DNA of 64,000 nucleotides from Microbacterium sp. zg-Y818 (GCF_030246905.1 NZ_CP126741.1:1736001-1800000); one strand, 5' to 3'. Shown: positions 35,935 through 44,722, counted from the stretch's first letter. Numbers and translations are program-made. Notes: generated by a model not told the origin, from the sequence alone.

Positions 35935-37511
35935 CCACCGTCGTCGTGGTGGGCTCCGGCATCGCCGGCCTCGCCGCGGCGCTGCACGCCCGGGCTGCGG
36001 GGTGCACGGTGACCCTCGTGACGAAGGACGTGCTCGGGCACACCAACACCCGGTTCGCGCAGGGCGGCATCGCCGGCGTGCTGTTCCCCGACGACAGCGT
36101 CGACGCGCACATCCGCGACACCCTCGCCGCCGGGGCCGGGCTCTCGGACCCCGCCGCGGTGCGGGTGCTGGCCACCGAGGGCGCCCTGCGGATCGGGGAG
36201 CTCGTGGAACTCGGGGTCGCCTTCGACCGCGACGCCGACGGCGCCTTCCGCAAGGGTCGCGAGGCCGCGCATTCCTACCCGCGCATCGTGCACGCCGGCG
36301 GCGATGCCACCGGCCGGGCCATCGAGCACGCGCTCGTGCGTGCGGTGCGCGCCGCCGGCCTGCGGGTCATCGAGCACGCGTTCCTCCTCGGCGTCGTGCA
36401 GACCCCGCGTCGCGTCACCGGAATCGATGTGGCGCGCACAGCACCGGCGCCGGCAGCCGGTGCCGCAGGCGGGGCGGGGCGCGCCGTCCCCGACCCGCTG
36501 CGCCTGCACGCCGATGCGGTCGTGCTCGCCACGGGCGGGGTGGGCCGGCTGTACGCGCACACGACGAACCCTCCGGTGGCCACCGGCGACGGCATCGCCG
36601 CGGCTCTCCGCCTCGGCGCCGCGGTCAGCGACCTCGAGTTCGTCCAGTTCCACCCCACCGTCCTCCCCGGCGATGAGCCGTTCCTCGTGTCCGAGGCTGT
36701 CCGCGGCGAAGGCGCGGTGCTGATCGACGACGACGGCCGCCGGTTCGCCTTCGACGCGCACCCCGACGGCGAGCTCGCGCCGCGGGACGTCGTCGCCCGG
36801 GCCATCGCCCGGCAGGTGACGGCGCAGAACGGCCGACCCGTGCGTCTGGATGCCACCGGCATCCGACCCACTCCGGGAGCGACCGCCGCGTTCCTCGCCG
36901 AGCGCTTCCCCACGATCGACGCCGCCGTCCGCGCCCGCGGCTGGGACTGGGCGCGCGAGCCGATCCCGGTGACCCCGGCGGCGCACTACCTGATGGGCGG
37001 CATCGACACCGATCTGCACGGCCGCACCAGCGTGCCCGGGCTCTACGCCGTGGGTGAGGTCGCCCGCACCGGCGTGCACGGGGCCAACCGGCTGGCGTCG
37101 AACTCGCTGCTGGAGGGAGCCGTCTTCGGCGCCCGCGCCGGCGACGTGATCGCCGGCGACGCCCGCCTCCCCTGGCCCGCCTCGGCTCCCACCGCCGCCG
37201 CGACGACCATCGCCACGGCCACGCCCGCAGCCGCCGCGCTCCCTGCGTTCACCCGTGGGGCGCTGCAGCGGCTGATGTGGCAAGCGGCGGGCCTCGAGCG
37301 CGACGAGCCCGGGCTCGCCCACGCGGCATCCGTCCTCGCGGGCTGGCGCGCCGACGCGCGCGAGCCCCGCACCGCCGCTGAGCACGAGGACGCGAACCTG
37401 CTGCTCGTTGCCGAGCACCTCGTCGCCGCCGCCCATGCCCGCACCGCATCGGTCGGGGCTCACCACCGGCGGGACGCCGTTCCCGCCCTCGTCACCCAAG
37501 GAGCCGTGTGA
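35931..37511 (+). CDS. nadB: L-aspartate oxidase
   Basis: FAD enzyme making iminoaspartate for NadA. 526 residues. Dinucleotide-binding VVVVGSGIAGLAAALHA at the N-terminus, succinate-dehydrogenase/fumarate-reductase flavoprotein motifs NTRFAQGGIAG, VLATGGVGRLY, and GIDTDLHGRTSVPGLYAVGE. Start GTG 35931 overlaps the nadA stop. The C-terminal 100 residues are Ala-rich. Ends overlapping nadC. A much longer open frame continuing upstream is an antisense-like GC artefact across nadA. Confidence 0.95.
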   Translation: MTTVVVVGSGIAGLAAALHARAAGCTVTLVTKDVLGHTNTRFAQGGIAGVLFPDDSVDAHIRDTLAAGAGLSDPAAVRVLATEGALRIGELVELGVAFDRDADGAFRKGREAAHSYPRIVHAGGDATGRAIEHALVRAVRAAGLRVIEHAFLLGVVQTPRRVTGIDVARTAPAPAAGAAGGAGRAVPDPLRLHADAVVLATGGVGRLYAHTTNPPVATGDGIAAALRLGAAVSDLEFVQFHPTVLPGDEPFLVSEAVRGEGAVLIDDDGRRFAFDAHPDGELAPRDVVARAIARQVTAQNGRPVRLDATGIRPTPGATAAFLAERFPTIDAAVRARGWDWAREPIPVTPAAHYLMGGIDTDLHGRTSVPGLYAVGEVARTGVHGANRLASNSLLEGAVFGARAGDVIAGDARLPWPASAPTAAATTIATATPAAAALPAFTRGALQRLMWQAAGLERDEPGLAHAASVLAGWRADAREPRTAAEHEDANLLLVAEHLVAAAHARTASVGAHHRRDAVPALVTQGAV

Positions 37512-38365
37512 TGCTCACCCGCACCGTCATCGACCGCACCGTCCGCGCAGCCCTCGACGAGGACGCACCATGGGGCGACCTCACGAGCGAGAGCCTCATC
37601 GTCGACACCGCGACGGCCCGCGCCGCGCTGGTCGCCCGCGAAGAGGGCCTGTTCTCGGGGGGCGACGTCTTCGAGGCCGCCTTCCGCCTCACCGACCCCC
37701 GCTGCGACGTGTCACTGCGGGTCGAGGACGGCGAGCTGTTCGCGGCGGGTGACACGCTGGCCGTCGTCACCGGTCCGGCACGGGCCGTGCTCACCGCCGA
37801 GCGGGTGGGGCTCAACTTCGTGCAGCGCATGAGCGGCATCGCCACCCTCACCGCGCTCTACGTCGCCGAAGTCGCCCACACCGGCGCCCGCATCGCCGAC
37901 ACCCGCAAGACGACGCCGGGACTGCGCGCCTTCGAGCGCCACGCCGTGCGCAACGGCGGCGGCCACAACCACCGCTTCTCGCTGTCGGATGCCGTCATGG
38001 TCAAGGACAACCACCTCGCCGTGCTGCGGCAGAAGGGCGTGTCCGTGACCGCGGCCCTGCAGGGCGCGATCGCCCAGCTGCCGCACACGGCGCACGTCGA
38101 GGTCGAGGTCGACAGCATCGACCAGATCGAAGCGGTGCTCGCCGCCGACGTCGGCACGGTCATGCTCGACAACTTCACGCTCGACATGCTGCGCGCAGGC
38201 GTCGAGATCATCGCGGGCAGGGCGACGGTGGAGGCATCCGGCGGGGTCACCCTCGACTCCGTCAGGGCCATCGCCGAGACGGGGGTCGACGTCATCTCGG
38301 TGGGCGCGCTCACCCATTCGGCGCGGGCCCTGGATCTCGGCCTCGACATCGCCCTCGAGGCCTGA
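37511..38365 (+). CDS. nadC: Nicotinate-nucleotide pyrophosphorylase (carboxylating)
   Basis: Converts quinolinate and PRPP to nicotinate mononucleotide. 284 residues with DEDAPWGDLTSE, the RKTTPGLR phosphoribosyl segment near 133-140 and NGGGHNHRFSLSDAVMVKDNH. ATG 37511 shares one base with the nadB stop; GTG 37508 (one residue longer, GTGA overlap) is equally possible. Completes the nadABC set behind NrtR. Confidence 0.95.
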   Translation: MLTRTVIDRTVRAALDEDAPWGDLTSESLIVDTATARAALVAREEGLFSGGDVFEAAFRLTDPRCDVSLRVEDGELFAAGDTLAVVTGPARAVLTAERVGLNFVQRMSGIATLTALYVAEVAHTGARIADTRKTTPGLRAFERHAVRNGGGHNHRFSLSDAVMVKDNHLAVLRQKGVSVTAALQGAIAQLPHTAHVEVEVDSIDQIEAVLAADVGTVMLDNFTLDMLRAGVEIIAGRATVEASGGVTLDSVRAIAETGVDVISVGALTHSARALDLGLDIALEA

Positions 38366-38366
38366 C

Positions 38367-39515
38367 GTGTCGCTCCTCTACCTCGATCACGCCGCGACGA
38401 CGCCCGTGCGCCCCGCGGTGCTCGAGGCGATGGAGCCCTTTCTCACGCACGGATTCGGCAACCCGTCGAGCCACCACACCGTCGGCGAGGCGGCCGCCGG
38501 CGCACTCGCCGATGCGCGCTCCCGCGTCGCGCGGGTGCTGGGCATGCGCCCGGCCGACGTCGTCTTCACTGCCGGCGGCACCGAGGCCAACAACCTGGCG
38601 GTCAAGGGCATCGCCCTGGGCGCCCGCAACGTCGACCCCCAGAGACGCCAGGTGATCACGACCGCCATCGAGCATGAGTCGGTCCTGGCGTCGTGCGACT
38701 ACCTGGAACGCCTGCACGGTGCGGAGGTCATCCTCCTCCCCGTCGACGCAACCGGCCTCATCGACCCCGATCGGCTCGCCCAGGCCATCGGTCCCCGCAC
38801 GGCCGTCGTGTCGATCGGCTATGCCAACAACGAGGTCGGCACGGTGCAGGATGCCGCAGCGCTCGCGGCCGTCTGCACCGCGCACCGCGTACCGCTGCAC
38901 CTCGACGCCGTGCAGGCCGCGGGGTGGCTTCCCCTCGCCGGCACCGGCGCCGATGCCCTGTCGATCGCGGGGCACAAGGTCGGCGCCCCGCAGGGCACGG
39001 GCGTCCTCGCCGTGCGCGGCCGCGTCCCGCTCGAGCCGCTCGTGCACGGCGGTGGTCAGGAGCGCGGCCGCCGCAGCGGCACCGAGAACGTCGCCGGCGC
39101 CGTGGGGCTCGCTGTCGCGCTGGAGATGGCCGAGGCGGAACGGGCGGATGCCGCAGCACGGGTCGCCGCGGTGCGCGACGCCTTCATCGAGGCGGTGCTG
39201 TCGACCGTCCCCGGCGCCCAGCTCACCGGCCACCGCGTCCGCCGCCTTCCGGGCAGCGCGAGCTTCACCTTCGCCGGGGCGAGCGGCGAAGCGGTGCTGC
39301 TGCAGCTCGAGCGCCGCGGCATCGTGACTTCCAGCGGGTCAGCCTGCGCCGCCGGCAGCGACGAGCCGTCGCACGTGCTCCTGGCCCTCGGCATCGCGCC
39401 CGAGGTCGCGCAGACGGCGGTGCGCTTCACCTTCGGGCACGGCCCCGTCCCCGACCCGGCGGCACTGTCCGCGGCCGTCGCCTCATCGGTCGCGGCGGTA
39501 CGATCAGGCACGTGA
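38367..39515 (+). CDS. Cysteine desulfurase (NifS/IscS family)
   Basis: PLP enzyme giving sulfur for Fe-S assembly. 382 residues: MSLLYLDHAATTPVRPAVLEAM start, PLP Lys in SIAGHKVGAPQGTG (about residue 205) and the persulfide Cys in SSGSACAAGSDEPSHV (about 328). Start GTG 38367, one base after the nadC stop. Its place at the end of nadABC suggests it serves the NadA 4Fe-4S cluster, as NadA-linked NifS proteins do in other bacteria; general IscS or tRNA thiolation duty remains possible. Confidence 0.92.
   Translation: MSLLYLDHAATTPVRPAVLEAMEPFLTHGFGNPSSHHTVGEAAAGALADARSRVARVLGMRPADVVFTAGGTEANNLAVKGIALGARNVDPQRRQVITTAIEHESVLASCDYLERLHGAEVILLPVDATGLIDPDRLAQAIGPRTAVVSIGYANNEVGTVQDAAALAAVCTAHRVPLHLDAVQAAGWLPLAGTGADALSIAGHKVGAPQGTGVLAVRGRVPLEPLVHGGGQERGRRSGTENVAGAVGLAVALEMAEAERADAAARVAAVRDAFIEAVLSTVPGAQLTGHRVRRLPGSASFTFAGASGEAVLLQLERRGIVTSSGSACAAGSDEPSHVLLALGIAPEVAQTAVRFTFGHGPVPDPAALSAAVASSVAAVRSGT
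39499..39504 (+). promoter_or_regulatory. -10 hexamer of an internal leaderless promoter (TACGAT, 7 nt, GTG)
   Basis: TACGAT inside the end of the cysteine desulfurase gene, 7 nt before the GTG of the glycosyltransferase gene. May uncouple the latter from NAD control. Confidence 0.4.
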
Positions 39516-40468
39516 GAGCCGCGATCACCGTCATCGTGCCCGGGTTCGACGTCGCCGATTACGCCGAGGAGGCGTTGCAGTCCCTCCGCGGGCAGACCCT
39601 GACGAACTGGGTGGCGATCCTCGTGGACGACGCCGCCACCGATGCCACCGGCGAGATCTTCGCCGCCGCTGCAGCAACCGACCCGCGCTTCCGCCTCGTG
39701 CGCCACGAGAAGCGCCGGGGCCTCAGCACCGCCCGCAACACCGGCGTCGCCCTCGTGGAGACCCCCTACCTCGGCTTCCTCGACGCTGACGACGTGCTCA
39801 CCCCGACGGCCCTGGAGAGGCTCGTCGGCGTGCTCGACGAGACCGGAAGCGACTTCGCTGTGGGCGCCTACGTGCGCCTGCGTCCGGATGCCACGGGAGA
39901 GTACGCCGCCGGGCTCGTGCAGCCGTGGGTCGCGGCTGCCACCGACCCGGCGCGCCGCGGCACGACGATCGAGGCGCACCCCGAGGCGTCGGGCAACATC
40001 GTGGCCTGGTCCAAGGTCAGCCGCACCGACTTCTGGCGACGCGCCGGGCTGCGCTTTCCCGACGGGCGCCTGTACGAGGACCAGATCGTCGCGCAGCAGA
40101 TGTACAGCCGCGCGCGCCGGTTCGACACGGTGCCCGACGTCGTGGTGCACTGGCGCGAGCGCGCGGACGGCTCGTCGATCACCCAGGGCAAGAGCGCATT
40201 GCCAGTGCTGCGGGACTACCTCTCCGCCATGACCGAAGGCCTCGAGGTGCTCGCCGCCGGCGGACACGATGCCGCGGTGCGCGCCCGCGTGCAGCTCATC
40301 CTCTCGATGGACCTCCCCCCGCTCGTGGAGATCGCCCGCATCCACCCCGACGATGCCTATCGGCGCGCGCTCGGCGCCTTCGTCCGCGAGGTCTGGGCGC
40401 GCGGCGGCGCGCACGCCCCGCTGGACGACCGCACGGCACGGCTGGCCGCCGCAGCGCTGCTGTTCTGA
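39512..40468 (+). CDS. Family 2 glycosyltransferase
   Basis: 318 residues, GT-A fold. N-terminal ITVIVPGFDVADYAEEALQSL, the nucleotide-binding DDAATDATGE segment and the metal-binding LGFLDADDVLTP (about 86-97); acceptor-side FPDGRLYEDQIVAQQMY. Probably makes cell-wall or capsular glycans; the acceptor is not evident. Start GTG 39512 overlaps the desulfurase stop (GTGA), but it also has its own leaderless-type -10. Converges on the ABC exporter gene with 23 bp between stops. Confidence 0.85.
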   Translation: MRAAITVIVPGFDVADYAEEALQSLRGQTLTNWVAILVDDAATDATGEIFAAAAATDPRFRLVRHEKRRGLSTARNTGVALVETPYLGFLDADDVLTPTALERLVGVLDETGSDFAVGAYVRLRPDATGEYAAGLVQPWVAAATDPARRGTTIEAHPEASGNIVAWSKVSRTDFWRRAGLRFPDGRLYEDQIVAQQMYSRARRFDTVPDVVVHWRERADGSSITQGKSALPVLRDYLSAMTEGLEVLAAGGHDAAVRARVQLILSMDLPPLVEIARIHPDDAYRRALGAFVREVWARGGAHAPLDDRTARLAAAALLF

Positions 40469-40491
40469 GCCGCGCGGGCCGCGGGCGCGGG

Positions 40492-42402
40492 CTACTCCAC
40501 GCGCCGCGCGATGGACTCTTCGGTCTCGAGCACCCGGGAGGCGGCGACCTGCTCGGCGGCGAGCTTGGCGTACAGCCCGCCGGCGGCCAGCAGCTCCCGG
40601 TGGGTGCCCGACTCCACGATGCGCCCAGCCTCGACGACGTGGATCACGTCCGCACCGATCACCGTCGAGAGCCGGTGGGCCACCGACAGGGTCGTGCGGC
40701 CGCGGGCGGCGGCATCCAGGGCGTCCTGCACCACGCGCTCCGAGACGGTGTCCAGCGCCGAGGTCGCTTCGTCCAGCAGCAGCACGGGCGGGTCCTTCAG
40801 CAGCACGCGGGCGATGGCGATGCGCTGTTTCTCACCGCCGGAGAGCCGGTAGCCGCGCTCACCGACGACCGTGTCGTAGCCGGCGGGGAAGCCGCTGATG
40901 ATGTGGTCGATGTTCGCCGCGGCGCACGCGGCAGCGAGCTCCTCGTCAGTGGCGTCGGGCTTGGCGTAGCGAAGGTTCTCCCGGATCGTGGCGTGGAAGA
41001 GGTAGGTCTCCTGCGACACGATCCCGACCTGGTCGATCAGCGACTCGTGGCGGAGCCTGCGCACATCGGTGCCCGCGAAGAGCACGGTGCCGTCCGAGGC
41101 CTCGTAGAGCCGCGGCGCGAGATACAGCACGGTGGTCTTTCCTGCCCCCGAGGGGCCGACGAAGGCGACGTGCTGCCCGGGTTCCGCGACGAACGAGACG
41201 CCGTTCAGCGTGGGTCGGGTGTCGCCCGTGGCATCCGGATAGCGGAAGACGACGTCGCGGAACTCCACCCGTCCCAGCGGCCCCGGCCCCTGCGCGACGT
41301 CGACGGCGTCGGGGGCGTCGCCGATCGCCGGCGTGAGGTCGAGGTATTCGAAGATGCGCGCGAAGAGCCCCGAGGAGGTCTGCAGATCGAGCGCCACGCG
41401 CATGAGGCCGGTGAGCGGCTGCAGCAGCCGCGCCTGCACCGTGGTGAAGGCGACGATGGTGCCGGCGGTGATGTCGGGACTTCCTCCGACGATGAGGTAG
41501 CCCGCGACGAGGTAGATCACGGCGGGCACGCTCGCCATGAGCACCTGCACGACGGCGAAGAAGCCCTGGCCGCTCATCGCCCGGCGCACCTGCAGCACGA
41601 CCTGATTGCCGTTCTCGGCGCGGTAGCGGGCAGACTCGGTGCGCTGCCGGTTGAACGACTTCGACAGCAGGATGCCCGAGACGCTCAGGGTCTCCTGCGT
41701 GATCGCCGTCAGCTCCGACAGCGACTCCTGCGTCTCCCCCGCGATGCGCGCACGCACCTGACCGACCTTGCGCTGCACGAGCACCAGCGCAGGCATGAGC
41801 ACGACGGCGACGATCGTCAGGCGCCAGTCGATGATGATCATCGCCACGAGCGAGGCCACGACCGTCACCGCGTTGCCGAGGATGCTCGTGACGGTATTGG
41901 TGAGGACCCCCGAGACGCCGCCGACGTCGTTCTGCAGGCGCGACTGGATGACACCGGTCTTGGTGCGGGTGAAGAAGGCGAGCTCCATGGCCTGCAGGTG
42001 GTCGAACAATCGCACCCGCAGGTCGCCGGTCACGCGGTTGCCCACCGTCGCGGTCAGCCACGTCTGCAGGACGTTGACCCCGGCCGACGCCAGGAAGAGC
42101 CCGATCATGACGGCGACCAGACGAAGGAGCAGCGAGAGGTCCGGCCCCGAGCCGTCGGTCGGGAACAGCGCGTCGTCGAACACCCGCTGCACCAGAAGCG
42201 GCGGGACGACCGCCAGCGCCGAGCCCAGGATCACCAGCAGGCCGGTGACCGCGATGCGTGCGCGGTAGGGCCGGAACAGCTCCACCACCCGCCGGCCGAG
42301 GCCGGGGATGCGGGGGGCCTGGGCGTTGATGCGCCGCTGTGCGGACTCGTCGACGCCGCGGAATCCGCCGCGCGGTCCGCCGCCGCCCATGCCCATGGTC
42401 AT
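40492..42402 (-). CDS. ABC transporter, fused permease-ATPase (exporter type)
   Basis: 636 residues. A six-TM type IV exporter domain (about 45-350) follows a Gly/Arg-rich N-terminus; the ATPase domain (about 375-610) has Walker A GPSGAGKTT, signature LSGGEKQR, Walker B VLLLDEATSALD and the D-loop. It is a half transporter that would act as a homodimer or with a partner. Related to MsbA/LmrA/MdlB multidrug and lipid exporters; no substrate can be named. Starts ATG 42400-42402, a few bases from the divergent micro-ORF promoter. Confidence 0.9.
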   Translation of the reverse strand: MTMGMGGGGPRGGFRGVDESAQRRINAQAPRIPGLGRRVVELFRPYRARIAVTGLLVILGSALAVVPPLLVQRVFDDALFPTDGSGPDLSLLLRLVAVMIGLFLASAGVNVLQTWLTATVGNRVTGDLRVRLFDHLQAMELAFFTRTKTGVIQSRLQNDVGGVSGVLTNTVTSILGNAVTVVASLVAMIIIDWRLTIVAVVLMPALVLVQRKVGQVRARIAGETQESLSELTAITQETLSVSGILLSKSFNRQRTESARYRAENGNQVVLQVRRAMSGQGFFAVVQVLMASVPAVIYLVAGYLIVGGSPDITAGTIVAFTTVQARLLQPLTGLMRVALDLQTSSGLFARIFEYLDLTPAIGDAPDAVDVAQGPGPLGRVEFRDVVFRYPDATGDTRPTLNGVSFVAEPGQHVAFVGPSGAGKTTVLYLAPRLYEASDGTVLFAGTDVRRLRHESLIDQVGIVSQETYLFHATIRENLRYAKPDATDEELAAACAAANIDHIISGFPAGYDTVVGERGYRLSGGEKQRIAIARVLLKDPPVLLLDEATSALDTVSERVVQDALDAAARGRTTLSVAHRLSTVIGADVIHVVEAGRIVESGTHRELLAAGGLYAKLAAEQVAASRVLETEESIARRVE

Positions 42403-42428
42403 CCGTTCAGCCTACGTCCGCCCGCGGG

Positions 42429-42434
42429 TAGGGT
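42429..42434 (+). promoter_or_regulatory. -10 hexamer of a leaderless promoter (TAGGGT, 6 nt, ATG)
   Basis: TAGGGT followed by 6 nt and the ATG at 42441. No ribosome site. Confidence 0.6.
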
Positions 42435-42440
42435 GTCGGC

Positions 42441-42626
42441 ATGAACCACACTCCCGACGACGCCGACCGGGCGCAGCTGGACGAGCTGCGCGAAGAGATC
42501 GATGCGCTGAAGAAGATCCCCGAAGAGGAACTGGTCAGCCCGTCCCCGGCGAAGGGACACGAGGGCGAACTCGAGCCGGAACCCACCGACGCCCCCGGGA
42601 CCGAGGACTGGGGCGACGACCGCTAA
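42441..42626 (+). CDS. Small acidic protein of unknown function
   Basis: 61 residues, strongly acidic (many Asp/Glu, no Cys). An N-terminal amphipathic helix (DRAQLDELREEIDALKKI, about 9-26) is followed by a disordered Pro/Glu tail ending GTEDWGDDR. The leaderless promoter 6 nt upstream and GC-typical codon use support real expression. No recognised domain; similar tiny acidic proteins next to ABC exporters are frequent in Microbacteriaceae. Confidence 0.65.
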   Translation: MNHTPDDADRAQLDELREEIDALKKIPEEELVSPSPAKGHEGELEPEPTDAPGTEDWGDDR

Positions 42627-42636
42627 AGAGCGCGGG

Positions 42637-42762
42637 TCAGCTGCCGCAGCACGAGCTGCCGCCGCAGCACGAGGAGCTCTCCTCGGCGAGGGGCAGCAGG
42701 TTCTTCTCCTCGGCGACGGGTGCGAGGGGCTGGGTCAGGGGCGCGTTCGGGGTGGTGGCCAT
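42637..42762 (-). CDS. Cys-rich micropeptide ending SSCCGGSSCCGS
   Basis: 41 residues. The N-terminal half (MATTPNAPLTQPLAPVAEEK) is Pro-rich and the C-terminus holds two Cys-Cys pairs in SSCCGGSSCCGS, a plausible soft-metal or redox site. ATG 42760-42762 has GGAG five bases upstream. It diverges from the DJ-1/PfpI gene. The frame extends far upstream as antisense to that gene, but the short start with its ribosome site is more credible. Function unknown; a copper, zinc or arsenic ligand or a post-translationally modified peptide are guesses. Confidence 0.55.
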   Translation of the reverse strand: MATTPNAPLTQPLAPVAEEKNLLPLAEESSSCCGGSSCCGS

Positions 42763-42892
42763 GCGCTCCACACTAGCCCCGCTGTAGGTCACCTGCGCCG
42801 CATGCGCAAGCCCGCGCCACCCGCCGCCGGTCGTCCTTACCGTGGAATGCGCGCCGGGGGCAGTCCCGGCGCACCGACGAAAGGACGACGAC

Positions 42893-43444
42893 ATGACCGA
42901 GGACATCACCGGCAAGCGCGTGGCGTTCCTGCTGACCGACGGCTTCGAAGACAGCGAGCTGACCTCCCCGTGGCAGGCGGTGACCCAGGCCGGCGCCGCA
43001 GCGACGCTGGTCTCCCCCGCAGACGGGTCCGTGACCGGCAAGAACGGCCATGAGCAGACGGTCGACCTCTCGGTGTCAGAGGCACAGGCTGCGGACTTCG
43101 ACGCACTCGTCCTTCCGGGCGGAGTCGTCAACGCCGACGACCTGCGCATGGACGAAGCGGCGGTGGCCTTCGCCCGCGACTTCTTCGCCCAGCACAAGCC
43201 GGTCGGCGTGATCTGCCACGGCGCGTGGATCCTCGCCGACGCCGACGTGCTCGGCGGACGCACGATCACCAGCTACCCGAGCCTGAAGACCGATCTGCGC
43301 AACGCCGGCGCGTCGTGGGTCGACGAGGAAGTGGTCGTGGATGCCGGGCTGGTCTCCAGCCGCACCCCCGACGACCTGCCCGCCTTCAACGCCAAGGTGG
43401 TCGAGGAGATCGCCGAGGGCGAGCACTCCGGACAGACGGCCTGA
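42893..43444 (+). CDS. DJ-1/PfpI-family protein (YhbO-like)
   Basis: 183 residues with the class I glutamine-amidotransferase fold. The nucleophile elbow VICHGAWIL gives Cys108 and His109; Glu19 in TDGFEDSELTSP is the partner that lowers the Cys pKa. Family members are described as general-stress proteins, deglycases or glyoxalases; activity is debated. ATG 42893 follows AAAGGACG. It ends at a Rho-independent terminator (43456..43489). Confidence 0.9.
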   Translation: MTEDITGKRVAFLLTDGFEDSELTSPWQAVTQAGAAATLVSPADGSVTGKNGHEQTVDLSVSEAQAADFDALVLPGGVVNADDLRMDEAAVAFARDFFAQHKPVGVICHGAWILADADVLGGRTITSYPSLKTDLRNAGASWVDEEVVVDAGLVSSRTPDDLPAFNAKVVEEIAEGEHSGQTA

Positions 43445-43455
43445 GCGACCCGAGG

Positions 43456-43489
43456 AAAGCGGCGATCCTCCGCGGGGGTCGCCGCTTTT
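43456..43489 (+). terminator. Rho-independent terminator after the DJ-1/PfpI gene
   Basis: AAAGCGGCGA (43456..43465) and TCGCCGCTTT (43479..43488), 13-nt loop, ending in TTTT. 11 bp after the stop codon. Confidence 0.85.
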
Positions 43490-43499
43490 CTTGCGGCCC

Positions 43500-43528
43500 T
43501 TGCTGTGGTCTGACCATAGCGCTATGAT
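43500..43528 (+). promoter_or_regulatory. Alcohol dehydrogenase promoter with embedded palindromes
   Basis: -35 TTGCTG (43500..43505), 17-bp spacer, -10 TATGAT (43523..43528), among the best sigma-70 matches in the window. The spacer holds TGGTC-T-GACCA (43506..43516) and the perfect palindrome ATAGCGCTAT (43516..43525), likely operators for an unlinked repressor. Confidence 0.6.
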
Positions 43529-43574
43529 TTTTGGCCGAGGGACGGCGACCGTCCGTCCGAAGGAAGTGATTGTC

Positions 43575-44654
43575 ATGACGACGATGACGAACGCGGCCGA
43601 GAACGCCGGCCGCGGCATCGTTCCGGACGGCCTCATGCGTGCGGCCGTCGTCACCGCTCCCGACCAGCCACTGAGCGTCACCGAGGTGCCGATCCCCACC
43701 CCCGGCCCTGGCCAGGCTCTGGTCCGCGTCATCACCAGCGGCGTCTGCCACACCGACCTGCACGCCGCCCGCGGTGACTGGCCCGTGCCCCCGAAGTCCG
43801 ATCTCATCCCCGGCCACGAGGGCTACGGCGAGGTCGTCGCGCTGGGCGAAGGCGTCACCACGCTCGCCGTCGGCGATAAGGTGGGCAACGCGTGGCTCTG
43901 GAGCGCCTGCGGCGTGTGCGAGTTCTGCCGCAAGGGCTGGGAGACCCTGTGCCCCGAACAGCAGAACGGCGGCTACTCCATCGACGGCAGCTTCGGCGAG
44001 TACATGCTCGTCGACGAGCGCTTCGCCGCCCGCATCCCCGACGGCGTCGACCCCGATGAGGTCGCCCCGATCCTGTGCGCCGGTGTCACGGTCTACAAGG
44101 GCCTGAAGATGACCGAGGTCAAGCCCGGCGAGTGGGTCGTCATCTCCGGCATCGGTGGCCTCGGCCACATCGCCGTGCAGTACGCCCGCGCGATGGGCAT
44201 GCGCGTCGCCGCCGTCGACATCGACGACGACAAGCTCTTCCTCGCCCGCCGCCACGGCGCCGAGATCACGGTCAACGCGGCCAAGACTGACCCGATCGCC
44301 GAGATCCAGGAGCGCACCGGCGGCGCCCACGGCGTGCTCGTCACCGCCGTGCACCCGCAGGCGTTCGGGCAGGCCACCGGCATGAGCCGTCGCGGCGGCA
44401 CGGTCGTGTTCGTGGGGCTCCCCCCGGGGCAGTTCCCCGCGGACATCTTCGACACGGTGCTGCGGGCGATCACGATCCGCGGCTCGATCGTCGGAACCCG
44501 CCAGGACATGGTCGAGGCGCTGGACTTCTTCGCCCGCGGCGAGATCCACCCGACCATCACCGTCGAGAAGCTCGACGACATCAACGACATCTTCCACCGC
44601 ATGGAAGAGGGCAAGATCGAAGGCCGCATCGTGATGCGGTACGCCCAGGACTGA
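43575..44654 (+). CDS. Zinc-dependent alcohol dehydrogenase (AdhP-like)
   Basis: 359 residues, MDR superfamily. Catalytic zinc ligands Cys58 (GVCHTD) and His81-Glu82 (GHEGYGEV); structural zinc Cys112, Cys115, Cys118 and Cys126; NAD-binding ISGIGGLGHIAVQYA; Asp at the end of beta-2 (AVDIDD) indicates NAD rather than NADP. Oxidises ethanol-type primary alcohols or reduces aldehydes. ATG 43575 after AAGGAAG; an alternative ATG is at 43584. Monocistronic, between a strong promoter and the terminator 44675..44709. Confidence 0.92.
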   Translation: MTTMTNAAENAGRGIVPDGLMRAAVVTAPDQPLSVTEVPIPTPGPGQALVRVITSGVCHTDLHAARGDWPVPPKSDLIPGHEGYGEVVALGEGVTTLAVGDKVGNAWLWSACGVCEFCRKGWETLCPEQQNGGYSIDGSFGEYMLVDERFAARIPDGVDPDEVAPILCAGVTVYKGLKMTEVKPGEWVVISGIGGLGHIAVQYARAMGMRVAAVDIDDDKLFLARRHGAEITVNAAKTDPIAEIQERTGGAHGVLVTAVHPQAFGQATGMSRRGGTVVFVGLPPGQFPADIFDTVLRAITIRGSIVGTRQDMVEALDFFARGEIHPTITVEKLDDINDIFHRMEEGKIEGRIVMRYAQD

Positions 44655-44674
44655 GTCTCCAGCCCTAGCCCACA

Positions 44675-44709
44675 GCAGAATGCCCCGGACCCGGTCCGGG
44701 GCATTCTGC
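44675..44709. terminator. Bidirectional terminator
   Basis: Perfect 17-bp inverted repeat, GCAGAATGCCCCGGACC and its complement around one base, between the convergent alcohol dehydrogenase and trans-sulfuration genes. Confidence 0.85.
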
Positions 44710-44722
44710 GTCCACGTGTTCC

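Noticed and set aside
34212..37511. Apparent 1099-residue fusion ending in aspartate oxidase
   Set aside because: The first half is an out-of-frame reading of nadA; GTG 35931 is the real nadB start.
39925..42444. 839-codon open frame on the plus strand
   Set aside because: Antisense to the ABC exporter and out of frame with the glycosyltransferase; composition is a GC artefact.
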